Source: Craspedostauros australis (taxonomy: Eukaryota > Bacillariophyta > Bacillariophyceae > Mastogloiales > Achnanthaceae). From it: a stretch of DNA of 64,000 nt. A model generated the notes under the pieces. The model was not told where the DNA came from. It made no database searches and was given only the letters and a program-made list of their open reading frames with translations. The position numbers were made by a program, and so were the translations under genes. The stretch is from assembly GCA_026770025.1 (NCBI GenBank), contig JAMXDE010000017.1, positions 682,001 to 746,000 of the forward strand, in the 5' to 3' direction. Position 1 is the stretch's first letter. Each line of letters opens with the position of its first letter. This document shows, piece by piece, positions 23,104 to 34,626 of this stretch.

Positions 23104-23457
23104 TCAACTCTACGTACCATAGTAGAAAACATTTGATGGGTTTATGTGTTGGCATCGTTTGGATAGAGACCCCTGCATGTTCTGAGAGGATGCGCTTGAT
23201 TTATCGGAGTACGAGCAGTGTGCTGTCGTATGCACAAGTACAAGCACGAGGCGTTCCAACGATAGGAAAGATACCATTTCTCCCGGACGTTCTCGAATGT
23301 TCGCGAACTGCCAAACGGATCCTGCGATGACCGAATACGAACACCACCAGCAGCGCAACAACAACAAAGATGCATCGAAGATGATGGATGTCCTGCTCGC
23401 GAATTGACACAAACGAAGATGCATGAAAGGCAGTTGACAGCGCAACCATCACCATCG
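23104..23457. other. Short intergenic spacer
   Basis: Only the 3' flank of the phosphatase and the 5' side of the VOC-domain gene; nothing else is seen. Confidence 0.6.
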
Positions 23458-24087
23458 ATGGCCACTTCTGCTCTATTGATCTTGCTGCTGCAACTCGTCG
23501 CATCCGTCCCCAGCTCTGCAGCATTTCACATCGCAAAGCACAGGCAAGACCACGCAGAACCGCATCTGGATCTTCCTCAGCGTCACATCGGCATCCAACG
23601 ACGCCAACCGAACTTGTCCATCAGAATGGCATCAACACAGTCGGGGGCAGACGACGAAAGCACGATGCTGTCGCCCGTCGGCCAGATGTATGGCGGCCTG
23701 ATCTTCCTCAAGACCCGAGATCGTCCCAGACTCGTCGACTTTTACACTGGCACGTTGCGATGCAAGGTATGGCTTGAGCAGCCCAACATCACCATTGTGT
23801 CGCACGGGAATCTGCTGCTAAGATTGCACCACCAGCCATCGGCCGATCCAGATCTGCATGGCATGTTCACCTTCGTCTACCCGTCAGAGCACATGGTGGA
23901 TGAGATCTACGAACAGCTGAAGGAGCTGGCGGATGACGCACCGCGGATCAATGAGACGTACCGAATATATCAGTTCTTCGCAACCGATCCGGATGGACGC
24001 AAGCTGGAGTTCCAGGCATTCTTGCATCCGCTCAGCGTAGTGTCGTCGGATCCCAATCATCCAGCAAACAGCTGTGACAAGGAATGA
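23458..24087 (+). CDS. VOC (glyoxalase/dioxygenase-fold) protein, probably plastid-targeted
   Basis: The ATG at 23458 gives 209 residues. An in-frame ATG at 23419 is also possible, but 23458 gives a clean signal peptide (MATSALLILLLQLVASVPSSAAF) with an AAF|H site like the diatom plastid motif. The domain runs from about 77 to 200: GGLIFLKTRDRPRLVDFYTGTLRCKVW, NLLLRLHHQP, GMFTFVYPSEHMVDEIYEQLKE and FATDPDGRKLEFQAFL, the paired beta-alpha-beta-beta-beta module of glyoxalase I and bleomycin-resistance proteins. The Glu in KLEFQAF fits the usual metal ligand. Whether it has glyoxalase activity is unknown. The preceding gene also appears plastid-targeted and runs in the same direction. Confidence 0.85.
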   Translation: MATSALLILLLQLVASVPSSAAFHIAKHRQDHAEPHLDLPQRHIGIQRRQPNLSIRMASTQSGADDESTMLSPVGQMYGGLIFLKTRDRPRLVDFYTGTLRCKVWLEQPNITIVSHGNLLLRLHHQPSADPDLHGMFTFVYPSEHMVDEIYEQLKELADDAPRINETYRIYQFFATDPDGRKLEFQAFLHPLSVVSSDPNHPANSCDKE

Positions 24088-26052
24088 GAAATGATTGGAT
24101 TTGTGATGGATCAAACGCTCACATGAATGGAGAGAATGCGCTGGGTTTCAACCCACACAGGTGATCATGGTCACTTCGCCATACGCATACTATTATTCTG
24201 TATCTCCGTCTACTCAAGGCAAAGTGTATGTTCTTGCAAATACAACTGCTCCCTCTCTCTCTCTAGCAAGGTCAGGCCGTAGCGTGTTTTCTTCTGTCGA
24301 AAATGATCAGATTTTCGGCCGAAAACGATTGCTTCCCTTTTTTCTCTTTTCGTGGTACCAAGCCAATGATCTGAGTGTTTCGGACTGTTCGTAGTATCAA
24401 GGAACTGCTCTGCCCGATCGTGTCCTACATCGACATGTCCGATTGTTTCGGACAAGAACATTTTGTTCGTTTCCCAAATTCGCCGATCTCCAATCGTGTG
24501 CGAGTCTCAGCGTCAATCGTGTGTGAAATGTGACAAAGAGAACCATGAATTGCGGGAGATGAAAAAGAAGAAGAACATCGAACGTGAAGCAGCGTTTGCA
24601 TCCAGTGCTGTGCCATGAGAACACCTCTGTGTGGAGGCAGAAGTGAAGACAACGAAGTTCTCAGTACCGGAAGGTTGCCGTCGTCCGTGGTTGTCGTTTG
24701 GGATCGCGTCGTGCTCGTATGGGTTCTTGTATCTTGTGTCAAGAGGGGCGCGGAAGGCATTGGCACGATGACGGATTCTGATTCCAATCTTGCGATGTCG
24801 ATGGCTGCATAGGCGAGATCCGCGCTCAGCGAACGAACGCCATTGCCGCAAGGTCTGCTACTCCACACGTTTGTGCACGACAGCGAGCTTTGCGCCTTCT
24901 TTGTGCATCCTCCCCAATACTCGCACACGCGTCCTCAAAGGTTGAGTGATCCCAGGACCAATTCGGTTGGGCGGGCGGGTCGTTTGGAGGTTTATCGTTC
25001 CTCACACATTGTGGCGATGGCGATGGCGATGGACACGACTTCTCTCTGTTTGCCGAGTGCTTGATGAGTCCGTGCAACCGTGCTCCATCAGCTTGTTTTC
25101 TGAGAGTGGCACACTTTGGACTACCTTCGTATGGACTGAAATTGATCCATGTACGGCGCCCTCGCAGAGGATTACAGAGCAGTCCATTGTGCCATCATGA
25201 TCTTCACATCATGGCAACGCCTCAAACAGCGTGCATGGCAGACCAGTGGCTGCACAGTATTTGGGCACCCTGCCACGTTTTGGGACGAAGAGCAACCCTT
25301 CCGATGTCATGGACGGGCGGCTCTACAAGCGGAACGCTTCTGTCGCATTGATAGTTTGGGGATGAGAACAATGCTCCCAACACCATCTCCAGAGTGCATG
25401 GGAAGAACGCAGATTGACTGTCGTTGAGCTTCGCATTCATGCATTCTCTGTCGTTCCTGTCCCAGCAACGTGCGACGACGAACACGCGCCTCCAGTTTTC
25501 GCCCCCTTCGAGAAAGCCCAGCGTGACGTGATGCTCATGTTGATGTTCGTGATCTTGCATTGTTGTGTTGGTGTTACTGTTTCAGGGGTGGAGCAAACAC
25601 GAACAAGACCGAACACAAACGATTGGAACATCGACATCACCATGGAGGGGATGAGGGGAGGAAGTGCCGCCAAAGCGTCACCCATGCGAGCAAAAGGGGA
25701 ACGCCAACATCATCAGCCCACCGACATCTCCGCTTCGGTCCGAATACTCTTCCCTGCGTTCTTGCCTGTGCTGTGTAAAGGGTCTTGTTTCCGCCTGCAT
25801 CATCGTTCTCGCCTCCACCCAGACGAGCATGTATCCGCAACAGGGTCTCAGCCCGCTGGGCATCGATGTTGCACTTGAGTACAAACACGAACATCTTCTC
25901 TCACCATTCTGCTCACAATTCACAACTCGCAAGTTGCAACTCGAAGAAGCACCACACACTCTCATAGACACAAGCTCCCACACAGCACCGACAGAGAGCA
26001 ACCAATAGAAACAACAACAACCAGGACAGCCACAACAACAACCACAGCAACC
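24088..26052. other. Gene-poor stretch
   Basis: About 2 kb without a recognisable product. The AT-rich patch TACTATTATTCTGTAT lies about 100 bases after the VOC stop. The last 150 bases before 26053 are rich in A, C and CAACAACAA repeats, as in other gene leaders of this window. Confidence 0.5.
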
Positions 26053-27600
26053 ATGACGACTGTTGACGCAATGGATACCGTCCAACGGATCCTCCAAAAC
26101 AGCGAAGATTCAACATCAACGGACGTAGACACGTCCGACACCTTCCTTTTCGGCCTGCTCGGTTTCGTCTTGTTCTTCGTGTGCATGATCACCCTGGTAG
26201 CCTTTGGCACCCACCGAAGATCTTCCGAGACCCGGGCGTCCCCCAACGGCCGCAATGTCCGCAGTAGAACCAGCATGCGGGCTGCCGAAGCCAGATCAGG
26301 CACCATCGCCCAGGAGCGCAGAGACTACTTCTTGGCTCACTTCGCCCAGCACAACATGGATGTGGTACGTCGTCTTCGAGCATGCACCTTCTGCGTGTGT
26401 GCGCGTGCAACAAGTGTCGGTGTATTCGAATTCTTGGGGCAGCTTTCTGGATGCTTTGATGCATGTGCTGATGCTCTCCACGCTCCATTCTACCTGCACT
26501 GGTGGAGTTTCGTTTTGCTTCGTTTTGCACCAACTCATTCTGACCATGATTGCTCTGCTTTTCTTTCTCTTTCTTCCTGCCATGCTCTGCTCCCGCGCGA
26601 CTACCATTTCTAAACGCCGGATCGTATCCACTTCCTCCAATGCTCCACCCTCCAGCCTGTGACTCCTGCTCACTTTAACACGAAGGAAGGCCAGAATGTT
26701 TCAAGTGCGCACATGAAGGCGCCGCCATCGTCGTCGTTCCTGCAGCCTGCCACCATGTGTTCGGTAGAAATCACAGGTGAGATGCCAACGCAGAGCACGG
26801 ATGGTCATGACTCGGAAGACGAGGAGATCGCTATGCCTGCCCCGGCAACAACGACAGAAGAGCACGACGATACGCAAGAGGGACTTGATCACGTCGGTAT
26901 CACGCAGTCAACTCATCACACCACCAGCGCAGAGATGAAAGCCGCGGCAGGTGATGTTGAAGAGGGCGGGATCATTCAGCTGTCAGAAAGCCAACTGGAT
27001 GCTGACGATGATGCTGACGCTGTTGACGAAGCCTGCATCGATGATGCCCTGAACGCTGCCACCGCCCGCGTGCCAAGCAACCGCGTCTCGTTCAACGTCT
27101 CCGCTCATTCCAAGCCCGCGCAACAGCAGCAGTCGAGTCGCTTCGGCTTCTTGAAGGTGGATCCCGGCAGCCTGAGAAGCTTCATCAGCTTGGGCACAAC
27201 GAAGAGCCAAGGCCCCGCCCTGCAGATCAGGCACCCCATCAAGCCGGAAAAGAAGCTGACCCTCAGCGACGGAAGCTGTCCGATCTGCTTCGACGCGTAC
27301 GAGGTCGGCGACGATCTGGTGGCATCCGCAAGCCCGAATTTCTGCAGTCACGCATTCCATCGAGATTGCATGATCGAGTACCTCCTCCAGCTGTCGTACA
27401 GGCAGGATGTCGCCGACGAGAGAAAACCACCCGGCAAGTACGTGCGCAATCTGGGTGCCCCCGTCCGCAAGGCCCCGTGCCCATGCTGCCGCCAAGACTT
27501 CATGTACAACCGCAACAACGTCAAATGGACGCCCAAGAAGGCACCGCGGCCATCGTCGGTGGCGGAGACTGTAGATAGCCAGGTTGCCGAGCCCGTATGA
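26053..27600 (+). CDS. Membrane-anchored RING-H2 finger protein (two exons), likely E3 ubiquitin ligase
   Basis: Exons 26053-26364 and 26656-27600 join in phase 0. The intron (26365-26655) starts GTACGT and ends CCTCCAG. The product is about 418 residues. One membrane helix (TFLFGLLGFVLFFVCMITLVAF, about 29-50) is followed by a basic, Ser/Arg-rich stretch, a long acidic Thr-rich linker (exon 2), and a RING finger at about 312-390: CPIC, then NFCSHAFHRDC, then APCPCC, giving the C3H2C3 order, with a long spacer of about 35 residues before the last pair. RING-H2 proteins recruit E2 enzymes; here the finger would face the cytosol. Another membrane RING gene lies at 43155-44777. Confidence 0.88.
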
Positions 27601-29194
27601 ACGGGAGCGTGAGCATGGGGCTCCTCTTACTCGTACCGAAGGTGAAGTGCGATGAAGCGAAAGATGGGTTCATTCCTCTCTTCCAGCAATCCACATCCAC
27701 CCCTCTTGCCATCTGAACTTCGTCATTGTGCACTATGCCATTGATGGCATCTGCAATGCAATCTACCCTCACCAATTTTCCACACGGCCCGCCGGTGACT
27801 CATACTCTACTAGCGTACACCCCATCAAGGAAGGACGAATTTACAATTGATCCACGAGCCCAGCGAGGCAATGGCACCACTCGATTACATATTCCATGAC
27901 ATACATATTCTATAATACATGCATAATCATACTTGTAAACATACACTCTCTAGAGGATAATGATTCCCAATCAACGTTCTCAATCAATGTTCGCCTTGAT
28001 GGAGTGTCGTAGTCGAAGTCCCAAAAGTGTTGCTATGGTGGTGGTGGTGATGATGGTTGGATGCCCTTTCTCGTTGGACGCAGAGTGTGACGGAGCAATC
28101 GAGAATGGGAAAGATCAACGGCTGTGCTCGGAAGTGCCGCAGAGTAGGGTGCGAGCGTTGCGGTGGTGCGTTCGCGAGATGGATTCCACGTTTCATCGGC
28201 GCTAAATCAAGCAATCGTGTGCATTCCTGCGATGTTGGTCTGGATCACACGTGCGCCGTTCTGGATAATGACGACGACTTCGTTCGGTGCCATCAACAGC
28301 ATTGGAATCAGCCATGGACACACGAGCATCATCCGAGTACTCTGCTCCATCCACCACAAGCACTCTGTTGCCGCAATGGCAAATATAGTTCTCTATTCGT
28401 AATGTGTGTTCCGCGCCGCGTATTGTGCGCCAAAAGGACAACGCGGAGAAGCACAAAACGAAGGCGATGAAACGAAGTTGGAGTGATGGCGAGCGTGCCG
28501 ACCGGCGCGCGCGGTCCATTCACGTGCAATCGTGTGACATGAGCGAAGGATCCCGCCACGATTGAATGTCGGGACAGACACGGAACAGACACCAAAAAAG
28601 GCAGCAGCATGAAAGCGTCGGTGGGAACGGAGGCAGACAGAAAACGCATTGCAGGCAGCGGCAAAAGCGCGGCAACAGTTCCTCCAAACGCAACCACCAC
28701 CAAGAAACGGAGCAGAAGCCAAAGTCGAGGCCAAACGAGAGGTCGCAGAGATCACTTTTGCGGAAGATCGGGAGACAAGGAACAGAGATCAGGTGGGTAT
28801 CATCAGTCAGGAGCAACGGCATCAACACCAACGGCGTCAGTTGCAGCAACACGCTTCATACTTCATCCTTCATCCTTCCTGCAGACCCATTACTCGTGCA
28901 AGTACGTGCAAGTATAACACGATAGCAGAGCTGATCAGACAGCAGCATTGACAACAGAGTTGCTGCCTCCGTCGCTGTTCTTGCCAGGCCCCCACTCACA
29001 GCAAGAGACCAAACAGCGGTATCTCCCAACCAGGGAAAGGGCGGGAAAAGAAGCAAGAAGAACAGCCTGTTACTCTAGAGAGAGGACAGCACTCCGTACC
29101 ATTCGCCATCTACCATTGATCATCTACCATTGATCATCCAACATTGATCATTGATCATCCACCAGCAAGAAAGAAGACAAAGAAGGCAGGCAAG
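27601..29194. other. Intergenic and 5' leader of casein kinase gene
   Basis: About 1.6 kb. TACTCGTA lies at 27628-27635 and an AT-rich patch (ATATTCTATAATACATGCATAATC) at about 27903-27930. A Lys/Arg/Ser-rich frame at 28609-28917 has no recognisable domain. Just before the kinase ATG, CCATTGATCATC units are repeated (29106-29160). Confidence 0.5.
29106..29160. repeat. TTGATCATC short tandem repeat in leader
   Basis: Four near copies of (A)TTGATCATC(TA/CA)(C)CA end about 35 bases before the casein kinase ATG. Confidence 0.75.
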
Positions 29195-30993
29195 ATGGAG
29201 CTGCGGGTCGGCAAGAAGTACCGTCTCGGACGGAAGATCGGTTCGGGATCCTTCGGAGATATCTATCTTGGAACCAACATGACCACCGGAGAGGAGGTGG
29301 CCATCAAGCTCGAGAGCGTCAAGACGAAGCACCCCCAGCTGCTTTACGAGAGCAAGATCTACCGCATCCTGCATGGAGGACGTAAGTGGATGCGCTTCCG
29401 GGTGTCATTGCGAGTACTGCCGCGGTTGTGGCTGCGATTGTGGCTGTAGCTGCGGTTGGGGCTGAGTGAGGAGGAATCCGTGGCCATGCCTGATGCTTGC
29501 TTCCTCCCAATACTCCTCTTGTGTCGCTATTCCATCGCAGGAGGGAATCCTGCTGTCCATGAGCATTCTTCGTCTCACATTATCCTTCTCTATCTCTCTC
29601 TCTCTCGCTTCTTGTTGCTTTCTTCCTGATCAATCATGTTCGGCGCCAACGCATTGCTTGTGGCGTTCTTCGTTGTCTCCTCATGGATGATGAACGATGA
29701 ACAATGAATGACGCTCAAAATGTCATACTCTCCGCAACCATGCTATCATCAAATGGCTGGCTCTCCTGGGGATGCTTGGACTACATTCAATGCGACGCAA
29801 TGAAATGCAACGCAATACCAACGCATCCAACCACAAAATGAACACATCTGGCATGCTCATGGACACGCAATCACATTCCTGTCCATGTTCATGCGCATGT
29901 TGACACGCACGCACCAATTCGCGCAGTCGGTATCCCAAATGTGAGATGGTACGGAATCGAAGGAGACTACAACGTCATGGTGCTCGACTTGCTCGGTCCA
30001 TCCCTTGAGGACTTGTTCAATTACTGCGGCCGGCGGTTCCAGCTCAAGACGGTGCTCATGCTGGCTGATCAGCTGCTCAGCAGGTTGGAGTACGTGCACA
30101 CCAAATCCTTCATCCATCGCGACGTCAAGCCGGACAACTTCTTGATTGGCCTCGGAAAGCGACAGTCCGTCATCCACATCATCGATTTTGGTCTGGCCAA
30201 GAAGTACCGCGACCCGCGCTCTCACCAGCACATCCCCTACCGTGAGAACAAGAACCTCACCGGAACGGCACGTTACGCTTCCATCAACACGCACATCGGC
30301 ATCGAGCAATCGAGGCGTGATGACCTGGAGTCGCTCGGGTACGTCCTCATGTACTTCATCCGCGGCTCCTTGCCATGGCAGGGGCTCAAGGCGAACACCA
30401 AGAAGCAGAAATACGAGCGCATCATGGACCGGAAGATGTCCACCTCCACGGAGCAGCTCTGCAAGGGATACGCCACAGAATTCAGGTCCTACTTCGAGTA
30501 CTGCCGCTCCCTGCGCTTCGAGGACAGGCCGGACTATGCCTACCTCAAGCGCCTCTTCAAGGAGCTCTTTTACCGCAAGGGATTCCAGTACGACAACATG
30601 TTCGACTGGACCGTGCTCAACCTGCAGCAGGAGCGCTCCAGAGCACCGCCGGAACGCCCGCTCACAAGCCCCGACACCAGCAACAACGTCGTCGCCGCCG
30701 CTGCTGCTGCCGCAAGCACCCCGCAATTGGCCAATGATGAGGCCGCAGCGGCTGCACCGGCGGTCGCCGAAGACAGAGAACGAGTTCGATCCGGCGGCAA
30801 CGAATACGCACAGCAAGAGCAATCGCACCAATCGGGAAGTCGGTACGGTGGAGGAACGCCCGTCGCTGGACGCACCAACGCCGCCAATCCACAGCTCTCG
30901 CACCACACCGGCAGCCAGCAGAACCCGTCCGTGCAGGGATCGCAGCCAGACAAGGCCGGTGCTGCCTACAGAACCCGCTCATCCGTCCCATAA
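29195..30993 (+). CDS. Casein kinase I (CK1) family Ser/Thr kinase
   Basis: Exons 29195-29381 and 29927-30993 join as GGAC|TC, giving [13 protein letters not shown]. The intron (29382-29926) is GTAAGT to GCGCAG. The product is about 417 residues. CK1 hallmarks are [49 protein letters not shown], the CK1-specific [25 protein letters not shown] block and [10 protein letters not shown]. After about residue 300 the tail is rich in Ala, Gln, Ser and Pro, with no known motif; such tails often tune CK1 activity. CK1 enzymes act on many proteins in signalling, membrane traffic and DNA repair. Identity is very secure; the specific subfamily (delta/epsilon-like by its core) is likely. Confidence 0.96.
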
Positions 30994-32100
30994 GTACTGC
31001 ACGGCCAGCTTGCAACAAGCGCCAGCCACGATGGTGCGCGTAAGCGTATCACACTGGCATGCATGTTCGTGGTGGCGATGCAGGTGGTGGAAGTCACGAT
31101 GTCCCGCCATTGAGCAGGAAGACGAGGGTGCAGAAAGCAGATGGCATCGTCCCACAATGCCAACTGAGGAAGGACGAAGCAACATGAAGAGGAAGAGGCG
31201 GAGGAGGAGGAGGAAGCCACAACAAAACTCACAGCGCGATACAGCACAGAACAGCACAAGGATGCACGATGTAACAATGCATAGAGTATGACAAGAACAC
31301 ACGAAAGCGGACCGCATAATACAACTATTGTAGAGATGATGCATGGACTCGATGGAGTATGGTATCAGCCTACTCGTAGTGCGACACACACACACTCTCT
31401 GGAGACGGCCCTGAAACATGGGGGATCTTGGCTGGAGGGTATGGCGCAAGCAAGTGGCAACATGTGCCTGTGATGGTTGCATTCGTGTTGGTGGTTCGTC
31501 TGTCTGCTGTTGGGCATGAGATGCACAAGGTCTTTGGTGGGGGGATCTCTTTTGTCTTCTATCTCTGTGTCTTGGTTCCTGTGCGTGCCACACATTTCAG
31601 ACATGCGAAAACGACGGAACCATCAACACAAAAAGCCATCAACTGAAAGGACAAACATCACAAAACGTGGACTCTCTCGCAACAAGAACGGTGGCAGACT
31701 GACATCGAGGTTATTTGACGCAGCGACGCTCCTCTGTCCGCTCTTCCCACGCTGCTTCAACACTTCCGCAAGTCCTTCCACTTTCTTCAAGTTGGGAATG
31801 CCACTCCGAAGGGTCTCCCCCTTGAGACATGAGGGTGTCACATCTCGAGGGTGGATGCAGACGATGCTGGTGTCCTGACAACATGACGACGCGGTGAACG
31901 CAAAAGCATGTGTCCAAGGCAGACATGGAAGACATGGAGGACATGGAAGTGAAGGACCCAGCCACAACAGCACAATACCGACAGCTCAGCTTCTGCCACA
32001 ATCCAGGCACCGCAGACGACAATCCAAACACTGGAAACAACCCCACTTGAGGCAACGTCACTGAGCAGAGGTGTTTACCAAACGCATCGTGGAACAAATC
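30994..32100. other. Intergenic
   Basis: No recognisable gene. A (GGAGGA)n purine tract lies at about 31189-31216 and a TACTCGTA octamer at 31371-31378. Confidence 0.5.
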
Positions 32101-32919
32101 ATGCCATCTTCAGCTGTTGAAACTGTTGCCATCACCGGCATCGTCGCGACGACGAAATCGTCGAGGCTGACGGCGGCCAACATCAGCACCATCAAGGCAC
32201 GCACCTCATCATCAACTTTGACTGCCAGGTCAACGTCCACACCGACGTCAACGAAACGCAGGAAATCGCACCGGCAGAACGTGCTGGTGCTCGGAGCGAG
32301 GGGTCGCACGGCCGTGGAGATCGTTCGGCAGCTATCCGAACATCCATCGAAGCCATCCATCCACACAGTCTGCCAGAACACATCGAAGCTGGCAGATGAT
32401 CCCACGGTCTCGCGTCTCTGCACGAGCATCATGCAAGGCAACGCGCGCAGCCCGAAGGACATGGAGCAAGCGATCCGGCGATCGCAGGCAACCACCATCG
32501 TCATCGCCTTCCGTGACATCCACAGCGTGGGACGCACGAATTTGCGACACACCAATGCGAACGTCCTCGTCGACCTCCTGCAACGGCCTGAGCATCAGCA
32601 CATCCAGGTCATCATCGTGTCCACCATCGGCGCCGGACCCACCACTGTCTACGGCGGCGGCTTCGGCAGGACGATATGGAAGCAGCACCGCATGCGCTTC
32701 GTCATGGTCGATCACACACTGCAGGAACGAGCCTTCCTGCGCACCTTGAGAGATCGCATCGTCATCGTCCGACCCACGGAACTGACGGACGGCAAGGCCA
32801 AGGGCAAGATCCAGGTGTTCGGTGACTATGACCGGACGCCCAGCAGCAAGACGGATCGGCAGGATTTGGCGCATTGGATCGTCAACCAGATCTGCGGAGA
32901 GGTGAAGCATGAAGGTAAG
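32101..32919 (+). pseudogene. NAD(P)-binding Rossmann protein, copy 1, N-terminal piece (split by a Copia element)
   Basis: The ATG at 32101 opens a frame of about 273 codons up to the target site. After about 55 Ser/Thr-rich residues comes NVLVLGARGRTAVEIVRQL, a dinucleotide-binding turn resembling NmrA-like/atypical SDR proteins. ATTIVIAFRDIHSVGRTNLRHTNANVLVDLL, VIIVSTIGAGPTTVYGGGFG, MRFVMVDHTLQERAFL and KGKIQVFGDYDRTP follow. All these blocks recur in copy 2 at 40508. A Copia LTR element sits at 32920-38766, so this frame runs into the LTR, and the last 38 or so residues are stranded at 38772-38885. The reaction is unknown. The stretch before the insertion has no visible decay, so the gene was presumably functional until recently. 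Confidence 0.85.
32915..32919. repeat. Target-site duplication (GTAAG), left copy
   Basis: GTAAG lies directly before the 5' LTR and again directly after the 3' LTR (38767-38771). Confidence 0.93.
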
Positions 32920-33078
32920 TGACAGCTTTCACTGTACTTCTTACCTCTTTACTAATCGTATTAATCAAATACTGGTCGGAGATTGTCCTCGGACAACTCA
33001 CAATAAAACAACAAGAGCTCCGACCAGGGCACGCAACAACGGGCCAATCAGTCTCAGTAGTTACTTGCACGTTTGACA
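32920..33078 (+). repeat. 5' LTR of the Copia element
   Basis: 159 bp, TG...CA ends, reads the same as 38608-38766. Confidence 0.95.
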
Positions 33079-33132
33079 GATTAAGAGTCGTGATATCACC
33101 AACAAGCTTATCACTATAACACCACTTCCACC

Positions 33133-34509
33133 ATGACGAGAACGATCAACAACAAGGCAGTAGCAGGATACATCAAGGAGCTTGTCGGGCTGAACGAGCA
33201 GCAGATGTCCTTCATCACGAGCACTCTTGGACGCATCGACAATGCCATCCGCCTCACCGACCAAGAAATCGTGGACTCTTTGGTTCACTCCCCATCTCTC
33301 AACCCCGTCAACATCGGTAACGTCATGCGCATCTTTGAATACGCACGTCACAACGCCGTCGACGACACAACGAACTGGGAAGCCATCCATGACTTCAACG
33401 AAGGTCGCAACTACAAGCTGCCAACCATCGACTCGTCCGTGGCGATCTCGACGACCAAACTTCGACTCGAGATGGACATGAAGACAGCGGCCGCAGCTGT
33501 GCAAACCAACGAGATGGTTGTACGCTCGCCGCAACGCGGAGGCGCAAGCATGCGCTCTCCATCAACACCTACCAACTGGCGCTATGACAAGGTCTCCATC
33601 CCCGACCCTCTCCCTTTCTCCGGTCTGAATGAAGACTGGCGCGATTGGAAGATATCGTTCGAGCGGTCCATGGTGACCACTCGATTCTCCAAGTACATGG
33701 ACCCGGAACGTCCAGCTGGATACGAACAGCATGTCGACCGGCAGTTCCATTCGGTCATCAACGCATTGACCTATCAGGGAGACGCCGATTTCCTTGTCTC
33801 AGCCAACCGCAACAGTGGACACGATGCCTGGCAGGCATTGATCCAGCTCTACGAATCCGAGGAGAACAAGGCGCAAACAGTCGCCGAACAAGAAGTCTAC
33901 CTCACCCAGCTCTCCTTCGACGGATCCGAGCCATTCACCAAGTACGTCAACGCGTTCTCCAAGTCCATTCAAGTCATGAAGGACAACGGCAAGGACATGA
34001 CGGAAGAGCACGTCATTGCGCAATTCTTCCGCAACATCCGCGATGAACGATACATGAGCGAGGTGTCGCATCTCCGAAAGCAGAAGCTCACCTTCGCAGA
34101 GATCCGCAAGGAACTCATGGAGCATGATCGTGTGCTGACTAACATCGAAGCACACCAATCTCCTCGGCGAAACCGCCGACTCCAGACCAAGCCGGGCGGA
34201 CGCAACGACCGCAAGCGACCACACGATGGTCAATCCGGCGACCGCAAGTCCGCGCCCGCATTTCGGCTGTCGGACAGCGTATTCAGACGCCTCCCAGCCT
34301 GCCAACAGGCACTCCTTGTGGAGGCCACGCGGCACTACCGCAAGAACGGGAAGAACATCGACGATGAGACCCTCAAGAAACTCAAGCCAGCGGAATTCGC
34401 ACAGAATCTCCAGCTGCCGCTCACACGCAGAGCAGCCAAGCGCGACCAACCCCACGGGACCCCGACTCGCGACGGCAAGAAGCGCGGATCATACGGCGAC
34501 AGCTCTTGA
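33133..34509 (+). CDS. Gag-like part of the Copia element
   Basis: About 458 codons starting soon after the 5' LTR. The middle contains a segment of the Copia gag type (DPLPFSGLNEDWRDWKISFE and following helices), and the C-terminal third is basic. Part of the element above. Confidence 0.85.
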   Translation: MTRTINNKAVAGYIKELVGLNEQQMSFITSTLGRIDNAIRLTDQEIVDSLVHSPSLNPVNIGNVMRIFEYARHNAVDDTTNWEAIHDFNEGRNYKLPTIDSSVAISTTKLRLEMDMKTAAAAVQTNEMVVRSPQRGGASMRSPSTPTNWRYDKVSIPDPLPFSGLNEDWRDWKISFERSMVTTRFSKYMDPERPAGYEQHVDRQFHSVINALTYQGDADFLVSANRNSGHDAWQALIQLYESEENKAQTVAEQEVYLTQLSFDGSEPFTKYVNAFSKSIQVMKDNGKDMTEEHVIAQFFRNIRDERYMSEVSHLRKQKLTFAEIRKELMEHDRVLTNIEAHQSPRRNRRLQTKPGGRNDRKRPHDGQSGDRKSAPAFRLSDSVFRRLPACQQALLVEATRHYRKNGKNIDDETLKKLKPAEFAQNLQLPLTRRAAKRDQPHGTPTRDGKKRGSYGDSS

Positions 34510-34626
34510 CAACCAACGGCGGGCACACTTCGCCGTCAGTCTGAGGTTGCCATCCGTATCAAGCCCCGCGACTGTAGGGGGGAGACGCGTACAGCTGCAG
34601 AGGGACGGCCCAAGCGTGCACGCATT

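Noticed and set aside
29857-30906. 349-codon minus frame opposite casein kinase I
   Set aside because: Shadow frame; casein kinase I is certain on the + strand.
32071-32100. Start of Rossmann copy 1 at 32071
   Set aside because: That codon is GTG; the ATG at 32101 is the first normal start and fits the layout of copy 2.
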